Positions 36,440-50,200 of a stretch of DNA of 64,000 nucleotides are shown one piece after another. A program made the translations under genes and the position numbers. The notes beneath the pieces were generated by a model. The model was not told the DNA's origin. It ran no database searches and saw only the letters and a list, made by a program, of their open reading frames with translations. Source of the stretch: Lagopus muta (taxonomy: Eukaryota; Chordata; Aves; Galliformes; Phasianidae); assembly GCF_023343835.1 (NCBI RefSeq), contig NC_064435.1, positions 80,858,134 through 80,922,133 of the forward strand, in the 5' to 3' direction. The first letter of the stretch is position 1. Each line of letters begins with the position of its first letter.

Positions 36440-36790
36440 TTATAGAGCAGAATCGTAGATCATAAGGTTGGAAAGACCTCTAAGATCATCACGTCCAACT
36501 GCCGATCCATCACAAGCATGCCCACTAACCATGTCTCTCAGTGTCACTTCTGCACATTTCTTGAACTCCTCCAGGTCTGCTTCTGATGCGCAGCCTTCCA
36601 GTCACTCTGCACCAATGTATGGGGTTGTTACAATTAAAGTGCAAGACACAGCGCTTGGTCCTGCTGAACAATTGGCCTCAGCCCATCAATCCAGCCTACC
36701 CAGATCCCTCTGTAGGGCCTTCCTACCCTCAGGCAGATCAACACTCCCTCCCAGCTTGGTGTCAGATCATCCATAAAGATATTTAAGGAG
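36440..36790 (-). mobile_element. CR1 fragment, antisense
   Basis: A degenerate antisense tail near 36440-36460 is followed by 'gttggaaagacctctaagat', 'catgcccactaaccatgtct' and 'cccagcttggtgtcagatca', all CR1-type segments. Confidence 0.8.
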
Positions 36791-37549
36791 AAACAGAAGG
36801 CACAAGTCAGACTGCCTCTTTCTCTGAAAGGGCAAATAAGGATGCACCGGTGGTTTAAAAAAATCAGATTCCTTGATGACAACCAGAGGGGAATAAAGGT
36901 TGATTTCTGTATTTGCAGAGTTCCAGGATATGCCAGCATTACACACCATTGTAAAACCTCAAAGGTTTTACAATACTAAAGAAAGTATGATTATTTTGTT
37001 TGCAAGAGAAGCATGGGACTGACACAAACATAGCCTCAGAAGTCCTTTGCAGCAAAGGAAACTTCTCAAGGAAACTCACTGTGGGGTTTAGCACAGAATT
37101 AAACAATTCTACCCTGGCCACTGTGTTTCTTTTGGATCTACAATAGCCTCGGCCCTCAGCTTCCACCAGGAAATGGAAACAGGCTACTGGATCCCTTACT
37201 GGGACACTTCATCACATTTCTAGAGCTTGAACTCCAGCTGCAGAAAGACCCCCACCCTTAAACATAAACTATGGGCTGCTGTTACCTCCGATGTGGACCT
37301 GCTGCTGCTGTTCTGTTGGTGCCGAGCCCTGAACTCTGCGGCACCCACTCAGCACTGTGAAGAGTGCAAGAATTCCCTAGAATGGAAAAGGCAGTTATTC
37401 ACTGAACAAACTGTGATTTGGGGATTGGTCTTATGTAAAGATGCTACATTAGCCTGTTGTATTTTAGAACAGCCTTCCTGATGAAAATAATAGAATGCGT
37501 TAAGAAGTTGTGCAGTCTTCCTTGCTGTTAGTATGACAAGCAAGTTTGA
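36791..37549. other. sequence upstream of RIPK1, nothing recognised
   Basis: No exon or repeat recognised. It lies just upstream of the RIPK1 CpG island. Confidence 0.5.
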
Positions 37550-38330
37550 CAGAAGCGGGCGGGGTGGGGGGGACAGACACGTGACCTTTACCGAGCTGAA
37601 TGGACTGGATGCTTTTTGCCGGTCCTTCTAGGTTATGTATTTCTGCAGCTGAGCCACGCTTCCTCCACACCACGCTGCCCTTTGCTGCCCGCCGCAGCAA
37701 AGAAACGCGTTTCTGCAACGTCTGCGTTATCAGCCGCATCCCTGCTCCTCCAGGCCCGCGCCCGAAGCGCCGCGCCGCCGCTTCCCGTCGCAGGGTGTGT
37801 GACTTTCGCGCAGTCCCGGTTACCCTACGCAAGAGCCGACGGAGGAGCGACAGCCGCAGCCCGAGCCGCCTCCTCCACTTCCGAGCAGGCGCAGCGGCGG
37901 GGCGCGGCGAGACCTCCGCCGCCGGGCCGCGGGGCTCGGCAGGGGCCGGCGAGGCCACAGGACGGAGCTCGCAGCCACGGTAAGGCTGGACGGAGCGGGG
38001 CAGAGTGGGCCGGGAAGCCGGCCGCCCCACCGAAACCGAAAGCCCTGCGCCGCCCCCATCTTGCGGCGACGCCGCCGTCGGCTCGCGGCTCCCGGGCCGG
38101 CTTCGGTGCCCGCCGGACTGACGGCCCCAGAGAGGCGAGGCGCGGCGCGGTGTGCCGCACGCGGGAACGGTGAGAGAGCGGGGAGGCGGCACGAGCGGGG
38201 CCGGCGGGCAGGAAGCCGCCAGCAGGAGCCCAAGGAGGACGCGCTGCCGGCCGGCGAAAAGTAGGCCGGAACCAAAGCCCGGGTCCTGACAGCCGGGCTG
38301 CCCGTGCTGTGTCCTGCGGAGGGATGCGCG
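37550..38330 (+). promoter_or_regulatory. RIPK1: RIPK1 CpG-island promoter and untranslated first exon
   Basis: Dense CpG and G+C of about 0.75 kb without a TATA box. ACACGTGACC, an E-box of the USF/MiT type, is at 37578-37587. A strong donor CACG|GTAAGG at 37980 probably ends the untranslated first exon; a weaker alternative is ACG|GTGAGA near 38168. Both would splice to the exon at 41059. A possible extra untranslated exon at 38675-38769 is bordered by an AG and a CAG|GTAACA. Long frames in this island on both strands are composition artefacts. Confidence 0.7.
38032..38041 (+). promoter_or_regulatory. ISRE-like IRF site in the RIPK1 island
   Basis: GAAACCGAAA matches the GAAANNGAAA core recognised by interferon-regulatory factors and ISGF3. 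It lies about 50 bases after the likely first-exon donor. Function is inferred from the motif only. Confidence 0.4.
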
Positions 38331-38934
38331 TCTTTGTGAGCGCTTATAAAGCGACGTGATACCGTTGTACTGCTGCAAAGCGTCCCGCAGACCCTCTCTG
38401 CTCCGCCCTTCCCCGTGTCCCTCTGCTCTTTTACCAGAGCACTCTGCGTATCCTTACTGTCTGCTTCTTTCCTTCCTCAATACAGACGCTCAGAGAAGTA
38501 TGTTGGGAATAATGTGTTTTGTAATCGACCAACTGTACTGGTGAGAGTGACTTTATAGGATACAAACTGCCTGCAAGAAGTAGAGTCGGCCTCTGTAAGG
38601 CTAGGTTGAGCTGAACCACAAAACGTCTTTTCTCTCAATCACAGACACTTAATGTATGTATTGCTGTATCACAGGTGCTAAGGACACGTCTGAATCGCCA
38701 TGTATCTCAAAAAGCTTTGAATGGACCTGAGCCTTCCTCCTTGATTTCTGCATTATCTGACACTCCCAGGTAACAGCCAGTAACTCATTAAGTAGCATAC
38801 TGAAATAAGTAGTCTTTAAATAATACACACCTATGTATGTAATTGGTGTTCAGAAGAGCAGTACGTGCAGTTCTTGTGTGAGCACTTCCTACTTAGATGT
38901 GATATTACTGTTAGCATGCATACCTCACTATGGA

Positions 38935-39066
38935 TCACAGAATCACAGAATGGCCTGGGTTGAAAAGGACCACAGTGATCATCGAGTTTCAACCCCCCTG
39001 CTATGTGCAGGGTTGCCAACCACCAGACCAGGCTGCCCAGAGCCACATCCAGCCTGATGTTAAAGT
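38935..39066 (-). mobile_element. CR1 3' fragment, RIPK1 intron 1, antisense
   Basis: The antisense tail (cacagaatcacagaatgg) is followed by 'ccccctgctatgtgcagg' and 'gaccaggctgcccagagcc'. Short 3' fragment of a younger CR1 subfamily. Confidence 0.9.
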
Positions 39067-39493
39067 CTCATGACTGAATTCAGGCCTTTGTACTCTGGAC
39101 ACCTATACCCACCAGCAGCATCTCACCAACTACACCAAGGAAGCCATAAGACCATAACTGGGAACTTCCAAGGAGACAAGAGCAGCAGCGGGGATTTCCA
39201 GCAGCACAAGGTGCCTGTGCTTTCTAGGCAGGCTAGCACTCCAACAAAACACAATCAGCATTCTTTCAAGTCTAGGAAAGCCAAAGAAAAAAACTCTGAG
39301 AAGAGCAAACTGCTTCAACTGTAAGAAGGATTTCCTGTTGTCTGTATGTATGTATAGCATATACATGTACAGGGAAGGAACTGTTGCTTTCTGTATTTTA
39401 CAGAATACAGAAAGTTATTATTCTTTAATCTTCCCTATTTTGGCTTGTTAGTATAGAAACGATCAGCCGGTTTCCGGATCTGCACATCATCAT

Positions 39494-40046
39494 TGAGGCC
39501 CCATCTGGAGTACTGTGTCCAGGTGTGGAGCCCTCAGTACAAGAAAGACATTGAGATTTTGGAAAGGGTCCAGAGGAGGGCGACTAAGATGATCAGGGGG
39601 CTGGAGCACCTCCCCTATGAGGACAGGCTGAGGGAGTTGGGCTTGTTCAGCCTGGAGAAGAGAAGGCTGCGGGGTGACCTCATTGCAGCCTATCAATACC
39701 TGAAGGGAACCTACACCCAGGAGGGGAGTAAACTCTTCAAAAGGGCTGACGACAGCAGGACTAGGGGAAATGGTTTTAAGTTGAAGGAGGGAAGATTTAG
39801 GTTAGATGTTAGGGGGAAGTTCTTTACTAGGAGAGTGGTTAGGCCCTGGAACGGGCTGCCCAGGGAGGTTGTGGATGCCCCGTCCTTGGATGTGTTTAAG
39901 GCCAGGTTGGACGGGGTCCTGGGCAACCTGATCTGAATATGTATGTTGGTGGCCCTGCTAGGCAGGGGGGTTGGAACTACATGATCCTTGGGGTCCCTTC
40001 CAACCCGGGTGATTCTGTGATTCTGTGTGATTCTGTGATTCTGTGA
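39494..40046 (+). mobile_element. young CR1 3' fragment, RIPK1 intron 1, sense
   Basis: The reverse-transcriptase C-terminus is still an open frame of about 147 codons (39493-39936): [37 protein letters not shown], then ENLI-like end GNLI. The 3' UTR and a tail of several gattctgt units at 40011-40046 follow. The open frame suggests a fairly recent insertion, but the element is 5'-truncated and cannot be active. Confidence 0.95.
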
Positions 40047-41058
40047 TCATCTCTCTTTCTTCAGGTCCTGAATAAACTAATCTATTGCTGACAGTGCCTG
40101 TGTTATAGCTGTCACAGCCACCCGGAAGAAACCACAACTGTGCAACCCTTCTGGTCTCTTGGACTTTGCCTTTTATTAGAAAGCTTTTCCTTTACATGAC
40201 ATAACATGATTACCTCCTGAGAGACACGTCAGGCAAGAGAGTACTGCAGCTTTATCAAAAGCTTAAAATGGTTTGGGTATTCGCTGGGGTGACTCGCCTA
40301 CCCATTGCAAGGCTCTCCCAAGTTCTCAGTCTTTTTTGTTGTTGTTTTACTCAGGAGTTACTGCAAGCCAAGGGATGGGGACAAGAGAGCATTGCCTTAT
40401 ATCCCCACCACCACAGTCCTTGCCAGTGTTTGTCTCCTTAAATTGAGGCAGCTGTGAAAAGGAGTTTTCTACAGAAGCTGGGTTCTCTCATCATCCAGAG
40501 AAAACTTCCCTTTGTTTTAAACTTCAAGCAAACTCTTGAAAGCTGAATTTGCAAAGATGCTTAAGATGTATCTTAGAGTTATATAAGTATATAGGCACCT
40601 GGTAGACCTACATTCAAGCAATATAGAAAATAAATTGCCTCTCAGAATTGCTATGCACAACCTGCCCTTGGAACTGTGGTCCTTGGTTTTTTGGGTTCTC
40701 AGTTTTTGCAAGCGAAGCATGAGGTACAAGGACAGTACCAATCCACTACATATTGTATGGGTAGGAACACATATTATTATTATTAACAGTGATTTGCAGC
40801 AATCAGGCAAGGAAACAGTTTAACATCACTTTAATATAACTGCAATGGATTGATAGAATACATCACTTGTGATCTTAAGGTCTCATCCTACAAGAGAACA
40901 GCAGTATCTTCAGTTTCACACTGAGGCCCTTTGAAATGCAGCTAGTTCAGAGGAGTTATAAGAGTATATATGCCAGTGTCCCTCTCCTTACATAGAAGCT
41001 TACTTAGTGGAACAGCTAAATGCTGAATAATGACACTTTCTTTTTCTCTTTCCTATAG
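40047..41058. other. RIPK1 intron 1, 3' part, nothing recognised
   Basis: Unique sequence up to the acceptor 'tttcctatag' at 41058. No repeat recognised. Confidence 0.6.
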
Positions 41059-41256
41059 GAAGACTTCATTTCCTTTTTATTGCTAAGCCACAAAGCTTGC
41101 AAACATGTCACTGGATGACATCCACATGAGCACAGAGGATTTGATAGACAAACAACAATTAGATGCTGGAGGATATGGAAAAATTTCATTATGCCTTCAC
41201 AGGACATATGGATACGTAGTATTAAAAACAGTGTATACAGGACCCCAGCGCACTGA
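41059..41256 (+). CDS. RIPK1: RIPK1 first coding exon (coding from 41105)
   Basis: Acceptor 'tttcctatag', 46 bases of 5' UTR, then ATG at 41105-41107 and residues 1-50, with the Gly loop and catalytic Lys41. Donor GTAAGT at 41257. Confidence 0.95.
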
Positions 41257-44200
41257 GTAAGTTGAAGATGTATTCTTTCAGTTTAACGAGTCCTTCAAAC
41301 TCAATGGAGATAAATCTAAAGAAAAGTTAATAATTTAAGATCTTTGGATTCTGGAGATGCTGGGGGAGAACACTCTTAAAACGAGCACCAGCAGCTTTCC
41401 TTCAAATTTTCACTTTTCCCTCATTAGCCACCCTTTCTGCAGTTCTCACTCAGTACAGGGAAGTTCCCAGGTTTGTTGTTCTGGTTCGGTTTTTTTTGCA
41501 AGGTGTGTGCTGCTGTGAACTGTTAAGTCTTGCACACCTAAGCAGATGTAGGAACTCAGAGGACACGTTATTTTCAAGCTTGCCGATCAGTTTTCAATAT
41601 AGATTTCCACTAGGAACTAAACAGACACTGTCTGTCAGCAGTACTCCAGCCCTACAGTTATGATACCAAGAATGTAGCTCTCTCTTCTGAGAAGAACTGT
41701 GAGCTAAACCCACTGATTTAATTCACTGATTTAATTAAATTTGATTTTATTTTGCCAGTGTAAAGTGAATTAAGAGATTCTGGTAGTTTGCAGATTGCAC
41801 TGATGGCTGGGACAAACAGTTAAAAACGACAAGCTTGCCAGCTTTGTTTCTGGTTTTGTTTCTTTTCAGTCTCATTGTCCAGGCTGTTTAAGTTTTTTAT
41901 TCCTTAAAAGTCTTGAATCAAAAGTCTTAAGCTAAGTGAGCTTAAAGCAAACAAAACAACTACCTTCTCTAGTACTGGAGAGAAAGACAGAGGGAGAAAG
42001 CAGTTTCCCTTTTAGTCACAGGCTAGGAAAGCATTAGCGAGCAATACAGTCTCAAGCTGTTCTTGCTTCCATTTGCCTGTGACTTAACGGGGGTAATAGT
42101 AAAATACCATCCCTACTTATATCTAAATGCATGGATACCTTCCTTCTCTAATCGTGAGCTCCCGTCTGCACACCCGTGACTACTGGTGAGTTGTACTATG
42201 GCCCAGGTGACCAGACTTCGAGTTCACTCTAAACCCATCATCCATAGTAAATGTTATCAGCATCCAGTATGTGGGTAGACTCTATAGTAAATCCACTGTA
42301 CCAGTTCAAAACAAAGAGAAGAAATGGTTCATCTTCCAGCAGCTCTGGGGAGGTTGATGTTTGGCTATCAGTGTTTTCATTCCTGTGTTTTTTCCTAGCC
42401 CACATTCAGAGTAATTGCTTTTTTTGCAGATGTAATGCTTCCCTCCTTGAAGAAGGCAGGATTATGCGCAATCTGCAGCACGACCGTGTGGTAAAACTAC
42501 TAGGTGTAATTTTGGAAGATGGAAACTACTCACTTGTGATGGAGTATGTGCACCGGGGCAACATGATGAAAGTGCTCCAAAAAGTGAGCAGTGAATTGCT
42601 TCATCCCTTGCTGCTCTTTTTGGATGATGATTGAGAGGGACAAGATGTTACTGCCATCTGCAGAGGATGCAGTCCTTTTAGTTTCTGATTCTTTTCTGTG
42701 TTAAAGGGCCAGCAGCACCCTGCCTGCTCTAGAGATGGCAGGTTGTAAAAGCAGAATATAGCTTTGGCTTCCCTGTGAATTGCAGAGGTACAGACCACAG
42801 TTGTAGGTTCAGAGTTAATGGAGTATGTTTGTAAAAATATCTGAAGAATTTTCTTTAAAAAGGTGCTTTTGTAAATATGGAGTGACTCTCAAACTACCAT
42901 AACAGAATAATTTAGATTCAGGAAGGACCTTTAGTTCATTTCATACCTTATCTTGAGCAGAGGCATTCATAGGACTAGGAAACAAACTTAGTTAAATACT
43001 GTTTCTTATTGATGGTTGTAATAGCATTCTTTAACATACGGCTTTCATTCATTTCAGCTCCCAGTACCTCTGTCAGTGAAAGGGCGTTTCATCCTGGAGA
43101 TCATAGAAGGAATGCTTTATTTACACGGGCAAGGCTTAGTGCACAAAGACCTAAAACCAGAAAACATCCTTGTGGATAAAGACTTCCACATTAAGGTGTG
43201 TGTTAAAGTGAGAATGGAGAATGCTGATAATTTGCATCACAGACCACAGTGTGTCTGTGTTCAGATGGTATTCCTGATGGGTAGATGAACTCTTCTGTGT
43301 TTCACTGAGCTATCGCTAGGACGATATTAGCAGTGACCTGCACAAGCTCTGCACCTGAGATTTGCGTAATCTGCCCCCATCTGTGAAAAAAAATATCCCT
43401 ACAGCTACTACTGAGCAATAGTAGTGAGAATTAGTGAATAATGAAACAGCTTGAAAGAAAAAAGAACAAACTTCAGCACACATAATCTGAATCAGAAAGT
43501 ATCTGAAGGATCATGTCTTTTGTCCTTTGTTGCTGGAATTTCTCATCCTGCCTCTAACTCTTTTTTCTTCTTCTCCTTTTTATCTTCTCTGTTGTCTCCC
43601 TCTTTTTTTCCCCTTAGTCATCATTTTTAAATGACAGCCAGCAGCTACAAAAAAGAAAAAGCAGCAGGAGACTACTTCAGAGAATGATTTATAAACCTGT
43701 TCCAAAGTCCTTCTATTAACTTCAGAGGGCTTTTGGATCGAGACGTATGCAGATAGAGCCCACTGCTCAATAAACCCGAGTAGAATTTGCAGCAGTCCTC
43801 ATCAGTTGTTGTGGTCAAGGTGAGTTACTGAGATAATCAACTCATTACAATAGGAAACCAGTGATAGAATGTTGTGAAGAAAACTCTGGCACTTGATACT
43901 TCTCACACATAAATTAATGAGAAATAATTTGACAAGATTAAGATAGTAGCAAGTCATAGTGCAGTATGAGCACCTTGCAGAAAAGAGAGATAAGCTTGTA
44001 TTGTTTTGTTTTTTTTTTACCAAAACAAAAAACCCACAACAAACCCACCACCTCATCATCCACTTTACAGGTTAATTGGATGATTTGGGGGGTTTCAGAC
44101 TGCTTATACAGCCAGGCACAAATCAGATTGTTATCACACTGTATGGCAAACTGGAGCTCAGGGTGAAATTCAGAATCAGATCAGACTTAGCAGTTTGACC

Positions 44201-47200
44201 AAAAGTCTCATGTAAGGCAGCTGTTGAATGATCTGTCTGTTCAGATGCGTTTAACATTGCCAATATTTGTAAAGGGAAAAAGCACATCATAAATAATAGC
44301 TGTTAAAATAAAATAATGCAGGAGAATTTTTTATCAGGTTTTCCTCCGCCACATTAGGCCTCCTCTCACTTTTAGACATGAACTTGGACCTAAGTCCTCA
44401 GCAGGTCTTAACTTAGAATTTCTTCCTCCTTGAATATATCTCCTCTAAATTTAACTGAAAGCTTTAGAAACTAAAGAGGAACAGTAAGCTAGGTAGAGGC
44501 AGCAGGAGAAGAGTTAGAAGTGAAGCAGTGTGTCACTCCAGTTGTATCTGAAGTGATTGGGTTACGCAACTAGCTGAGTTCACAGCTTCCTGTGGCCAAA
44601 TGAGGTAGTCCCACTTTCTTTCATTTTTCCTCTCCTGTTGAATTCCTGGACTTTGGCCACCCTGTCCCCAGTATAACTCAGGAAGCCAAACCAATCAGAT
44701 TACATTTTGCCTTTCTGGCCACCCTTCTGTCAGGGAGCACTTAGTTCAGCAAGCCAGTTGAGTGCCCAGCACTACGTGCCCTGCCAGTACAGGACCAGAA
44801 TAAGCCAAGAGAGCACACAGGAGGAGTCTGTGAGAAAAGGAGGGTAAAATTACTTTGTTCACCATCAGCCATTAGTCTAGTTGTTGTAAAACAGCACCCT
44901 AGGCTTTCAGTAATGTCACATTGTCCAGTGCACAGTACCCAGACACTCTGGCTTTTACTTTTTTCATGCTGTCCTTTTTCCATGTCTCTTACAGCAAATG
45001 CATTGCATCACTTTGGATCTAATTCCTCTCCTTTTTTGTAGAAAGGAGTAAGGGGGGGGTTGAGTTAGATGGATTCTAAATGGAAAGGAGGAGGTGGTGA
45101 TGTACATGCTTCTCATACATTATTCCTGAATCTTAGCTACTGCTTTTGTGGATCTTCTGTTGTGCTGTGAGTACAGCAAAGTATATCTCAAGCAAGATTG
45201 TCACTATGAGCAAAACTGAATGTTTTTCCCCTTGCACTGTACCATTGCTCCACCTGCTCTTAAGCTAATAATTAGGTTTCCAGTTGGCAGTAATATTTTA
45301 TTGGGGGGGGGGGGAAGAAAAGATGAAATAGCAAACATTTTCCCCCCTTTCCTTTAGTTACATTTTTGCAGTTTGTACCAGCTAATGTTACAACATCGAG
45401 CACTGCATGAATTACTTCCTTATCTCCTTTTCACCACAGCACTAGCTCTGACATTCTCTTGGTTTTTTTTTAATAGATTGCAGATCTTGGTGTTGCTTCC
45501 TTTAAGAACTGGAGCCGGCTGACCACAGAAGAGACCAGCAGGCAGAAGAAAATCAAGAGCGCTTCCCAGAACAACGCCGGGACCCTTTTCTATATGGCCC
45601 CAGAGCACTTAGATGATGTTAACGTAAAACCTGTGGAGAAATCAGATATTTACAGCTTTGGCATTGTAATTTGGGCAATTTTTGCTAACAAAGAGCCATA
45701 TGAGAGTAAGTTGTTTGGAAAAAACATTAGGTTACAAGGTTAAGTTATAAACGCTAAGCATTTCAAGTTACAAAGTTAAGAATAGTGGGTTATGCTGCCT
45801 GTGCCCAAGTATAGCCCCTGTTTTTACATCTCATGGCCACTTATTGGCATTGACTGCATCATTCCTTTGAAATGTCAGGAACACAGTGCACTTTTCAGTG
45901 GCACTTGAAATACAGGCATAAAGCCAAGTTTGGACATACAGAACACATGTAAACCTGCACTCAGTGGCAGAAATTAGACAAGCCTTGGGCAGGCCAGGAT
46001 GGAATCTCTCATGTATGCTGATTCCTAACATGGGCTAAACGTACCAGCATTTCTCTTTTGACAGGACTGTTCATGCAGCCAGTTACTGTTCCTCAGCTGT
46101 GTAATGCTGATCTCTTAACATGCATACATGTAGAAAAGTAGGAGCAGACCGTGGAATTCCAGAGCAACGTTTATCATTTTGCATGTTTGTTTTGTTCTGC
46201 TAACTGTCTGCACACTGCCTATGTGACTGTCTTTGTGTTCTGAGCTAGCACAGAGCGTAACTGAGATTCAGGTTCTACAAATCTAGATATGTCACCCTCA
46301 CATGGCACACATGCATAAAAACATTCATTTATCTGAAGTCTCTAATATACAGAAGTTAGGGAACTGGATTCAGCTTCAGAAATCTCTCAAGTTTGTATCT
46401 ATAACTCAGACTTCTTTCTTCGAAATCTTCATTTATATATGCACAAATACACAGGCTGTTGCTTCAGCTGTTCCTTTTGGCCTACGAAGATGTGACTTTG
46501 GGAGAGAGAAAAACCTGGGATCAGAACCTGATGTGAAATTTTAATTTTTCAGATTGTATAAATGAAGCCCATATTTACTTTGGAATCATTCGTGGAAACA
46601 GACCAGATGTAGAAGAAATCATTGAGGAATGTCCAAAGGAAATTATTGACTTAATGAAACAATGCTGGGAGCAGAAGGCAGAGGATCGGCCGACCTTCGC
46701 AGGTAAGGCATTACATGGGATTATTTTTGTTCTGTGTCCATCAATAGTTTGCAGTGCAGCAAACGTGAATTCCTTCTTATTAATTCTCAATTAGAAAATA
46801 AAGTGACCAACTCAGATGCCCAGTAAAACCTGTTCTCCGTACACTGACTACAAATAGCATCCCGTCCAACAGTTACAGCTTTGAGAAAGAACAGCAGATG
46901 GAGTAGAATAGACCGGATGGAGACAAGACACTTTGTACATGCTGTAATTTTTTCTTCAATGTTGTGTGATCCTCCTTCTCCAAAGGCTTCAGAAAAGCTG
47001 GTGTGAAGGAACATAATACATCTTGGGTACAACTGACATAATATCCTATCAAAACCTGCATCAAAAGCTGATCAGCCTTCCATTAGCAATGCAGCAGTTT
47101 GTTACTGATCATCCTTTTATGTGGTCAGAATCCAAAGCAACTGAAGTTACAAAAAGTCGACTGAGTGGTCTGATAGAAGGTGGGGAGGGGAGGGGAAATA

Positions 47201-50200
47201 AGAGCAATCATCAAATATACAACATACATAAGCCAATATTCCTCATTTCCCTTTGCCTTTTCTCTCTGTCACAACAGCAGTCCCAAAAAAGAAAAACTAC
47301 ATGCTCAGGGAGTTATGCAGAAGCACCTAGAGCTTCATATACAGCAGAATCAATATTCATGAGAAGCAAATAGACAGGGAGAAACAAATCTGCTATTTCT
47401 ATATTTAACCTGCAGTGATGTTTGTAGATTCTTTGAGTAATTCCATCTTTAGTAGAAGTAGGGTAGCTGTTTATCCAATACCTGAATGCAGTTAAATGCA
47501 TCTTACTTATTTTGGCAGCCAAGGGAAGTTACTTCAGCCACCGATCACTTTTCTCCTAACAAGCAATAAGATGACCAAAAAAATCCATAGAAATAACCTT
47601 GTTTTTAACTACACTAAGGCTAAACAAGTCATGTGAACATAGACTCCAATGCGTGTTTAATTTTTTTCATTACTATTTCTGACTCGATATAAAATCTTGA
47701 TTGAATTCTTGTGCATCAAGGTTGTTAACAGCATGTACTACTGATTTTCTACTGAAAACCATCTTCATCTAATTCTTTTTTTTTTTTTTTGCAGAAGTTA
47801 GTAATAAGTACATGCCCTTTTACTACCAAAATCTAGAAAAAAATATTGAAGACGATCTGAAGAAGATGGAAGTGAGTAATTTCTTAACTATTATTTCCTA
47901 ATATTAACGTGTCAGCTTCCCAACCATGCCGTGCCACGTCCCCAGGTACTGCCAGATTCTGCCCAACTCTGATCATGCCCAACCAACCTGATTTCCTACA
48001 ATGTAAAAATGGATGGATTTGTGAATGAGGGGAAAGCAGTGTACGTCATTTACCTCAGCTTCAGGAAGCTTTTCAATGCTGTCTCCCAAAATATTCCTGT
48101 GTCCAGGTTCAGAAGTTACCATCTGGATGGGTAGACAGCCAGATGGGTTAAGAACAGATTGAATGGCCTTAGAGGGTAGTGGTTAATGGGCCCTACTTCA
48201 CCTGGATTAGAATAATGCAGGGATCTGCTATGCTGGGACATGCCCTGATTTACACCTTGATCAGTGACCAAAGGAGTGATGGAGTATGATCTCATAAGAC
48301 ATGCAGATGACAAACTATGGGGATGAATAAGTACCATTATGGTCAAGGGTGCCTATAGCAGGCTGGGAGATTGGGATGACAGAAACCTTACAGAACTCCA
48401 AAAAAACCCAAGTGCAGTATGCTGCATGAGGGGAGAAACAGCATGTGGCCTCAGTGCTGGCTGGGGAGCAGCACTGCTGCAAAGACTGGGGCTTACTCAG
48501 CCTGAACAGGAGATGGTTTGGGAAAGACGTAAAAGCAGCAGCCTGTTCCTACCTTTGAAAGGTTTATTGAGAAGTTGGAGCCAAACTCTTTCACAGCAGC
48601 ACACAGAAAAAGGAAGATGAGAGACAGTGAGCATAAGGTAAAACAAGAATAGCCCCACAAGGACAGACAGCAGTGGAGCAAGCTGCCCACGGCAGCTGTC
48701 TGGTCACCTACCTTAGAGGTTCCAGGATGCAGACAGACAAAGCCCTGGGGTACCTGGTCCAGCCCCAAGGACAATCCTGTTCTGGGCCGGATGTGGGACA
48801 AGACACATCCCAAGGCCCACTGTAACCTGAATGACCCTGATATGAATGACTGTGATAACACAGTACTTCAGAAAAGCTTCTATCGTGTCCAGAATGTCTC
48901 ACTCACATAATAAAATATTATTCCAGAGATTCAGAAGTGTCAGAATATGATTTAAAGTAAGTATAAAAAACTCTGAATTCATGCTACATTGCTTTTTTCT
49001 TTAATGCCTATAAATTCTCAGCATGTTTGAGAGCAGGAGCTACACAACAGCAGCAAGAATAGTTCCCATTTTTATCTGAAATCAGTTATTTTTTCCTACT
49101 GCGTAAGTTGGTTTCTCTTCCTTTTCTGACTTGAGGTTTAGGTTTACAGCTTATGATACAAAGAATGATCTCAGGACTGAAAAATAATACGAGAATGAAA
49201 ACTTCTGGAGTATTGGCTGATGACAGAATCTTTTTGTAGTATTAATTTATTCATTTGTCGTGACAGCTATCAGTGAGAACTGAACTAACTTCTGATATGA
49301 ACTCCAAAGGTCCATGTTATGATAGCAGCCCCAAATAATCATAGGGACTAAAGAACTATTTAGAAAATGGGATATGTCTGTTCCTTCCTCAGGAAGAAAA
49401 GCATCCCTTCATATCAGGCCACACAGGTGAGGGGCACAGAGTGTGAATACAGCATCCAGGCAAGTCAGGATGGTGAACTGCTAGGACAGCTTCATTAGGA
49501 ACATGAGTTAGAGGATTCAGGCAAAGCCTTTGTTGCCTCAGCACTAGCAATTGTGGATGCAAGAGTTTACAGCCCCCTAACTAAAAGGGCTTCAGGATCA
49601 CAGAATGGTTGAGATTGGAAGGGAGGTGAGGAGATCATCTGCTCCAACCCTCTTCTTTGCCAAGAACACCTACAGCAGGCTGCCCAGATCCACATTCAGG
49701 CAGCTTTTGTCCATTTGAGCAAACTGCCACTGCTTGGTCACCTGAACAGTTTAAAAATATTTTTTAAAAATTTAAAAATTAAAAAAAAAAAAAAAAAGCA
49801 AAAAACCCTATACTGCCACTCTCAGAACCTCCTGTGGTTCCATTTGTTCCCACCACCTCTTGTCCTGTCACTGGGCACCTCTGGAAAGAGTGTCTTCTTT
49901 ACACCATGCTATCAGATGCTTATACATGCTGACATGATCTCCTCTGATCCTCCTCACCTCCAGTCTAAACAGTCTCAGCTCTTTCAGCCTCTCTCACAAG
50001 AAAGATGCTCCACTCCCTTAGTTGTCTTATCTGCACCCTTTTTGTTGGCTCTTGTACTGCAGGGGCTCAGAACTGAACACAGCACTTCAGGTGTGGCCTC
50101 ACCAATCTTGAGTAGAGGGGAGGGATCACCTCCCTTGACCTACAGTCCTCCAAAAGCACCAGGACACCATCAGCCTTCTTCACTGCAAGGGTGTATTGCA

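Noticed and set aside
37500-38378. 292-codon minus-strand frame over the RIPK1 island
   Set aside because: Composition artefact in a CpG island; Ala/Arg/Pro-rich with no motif.
39493-39936. 147-codon frame as a possible host gene
   Set aside because: Clearly the CR1 reverse-transcriptase C-terminus with the CR1 tail behind it.
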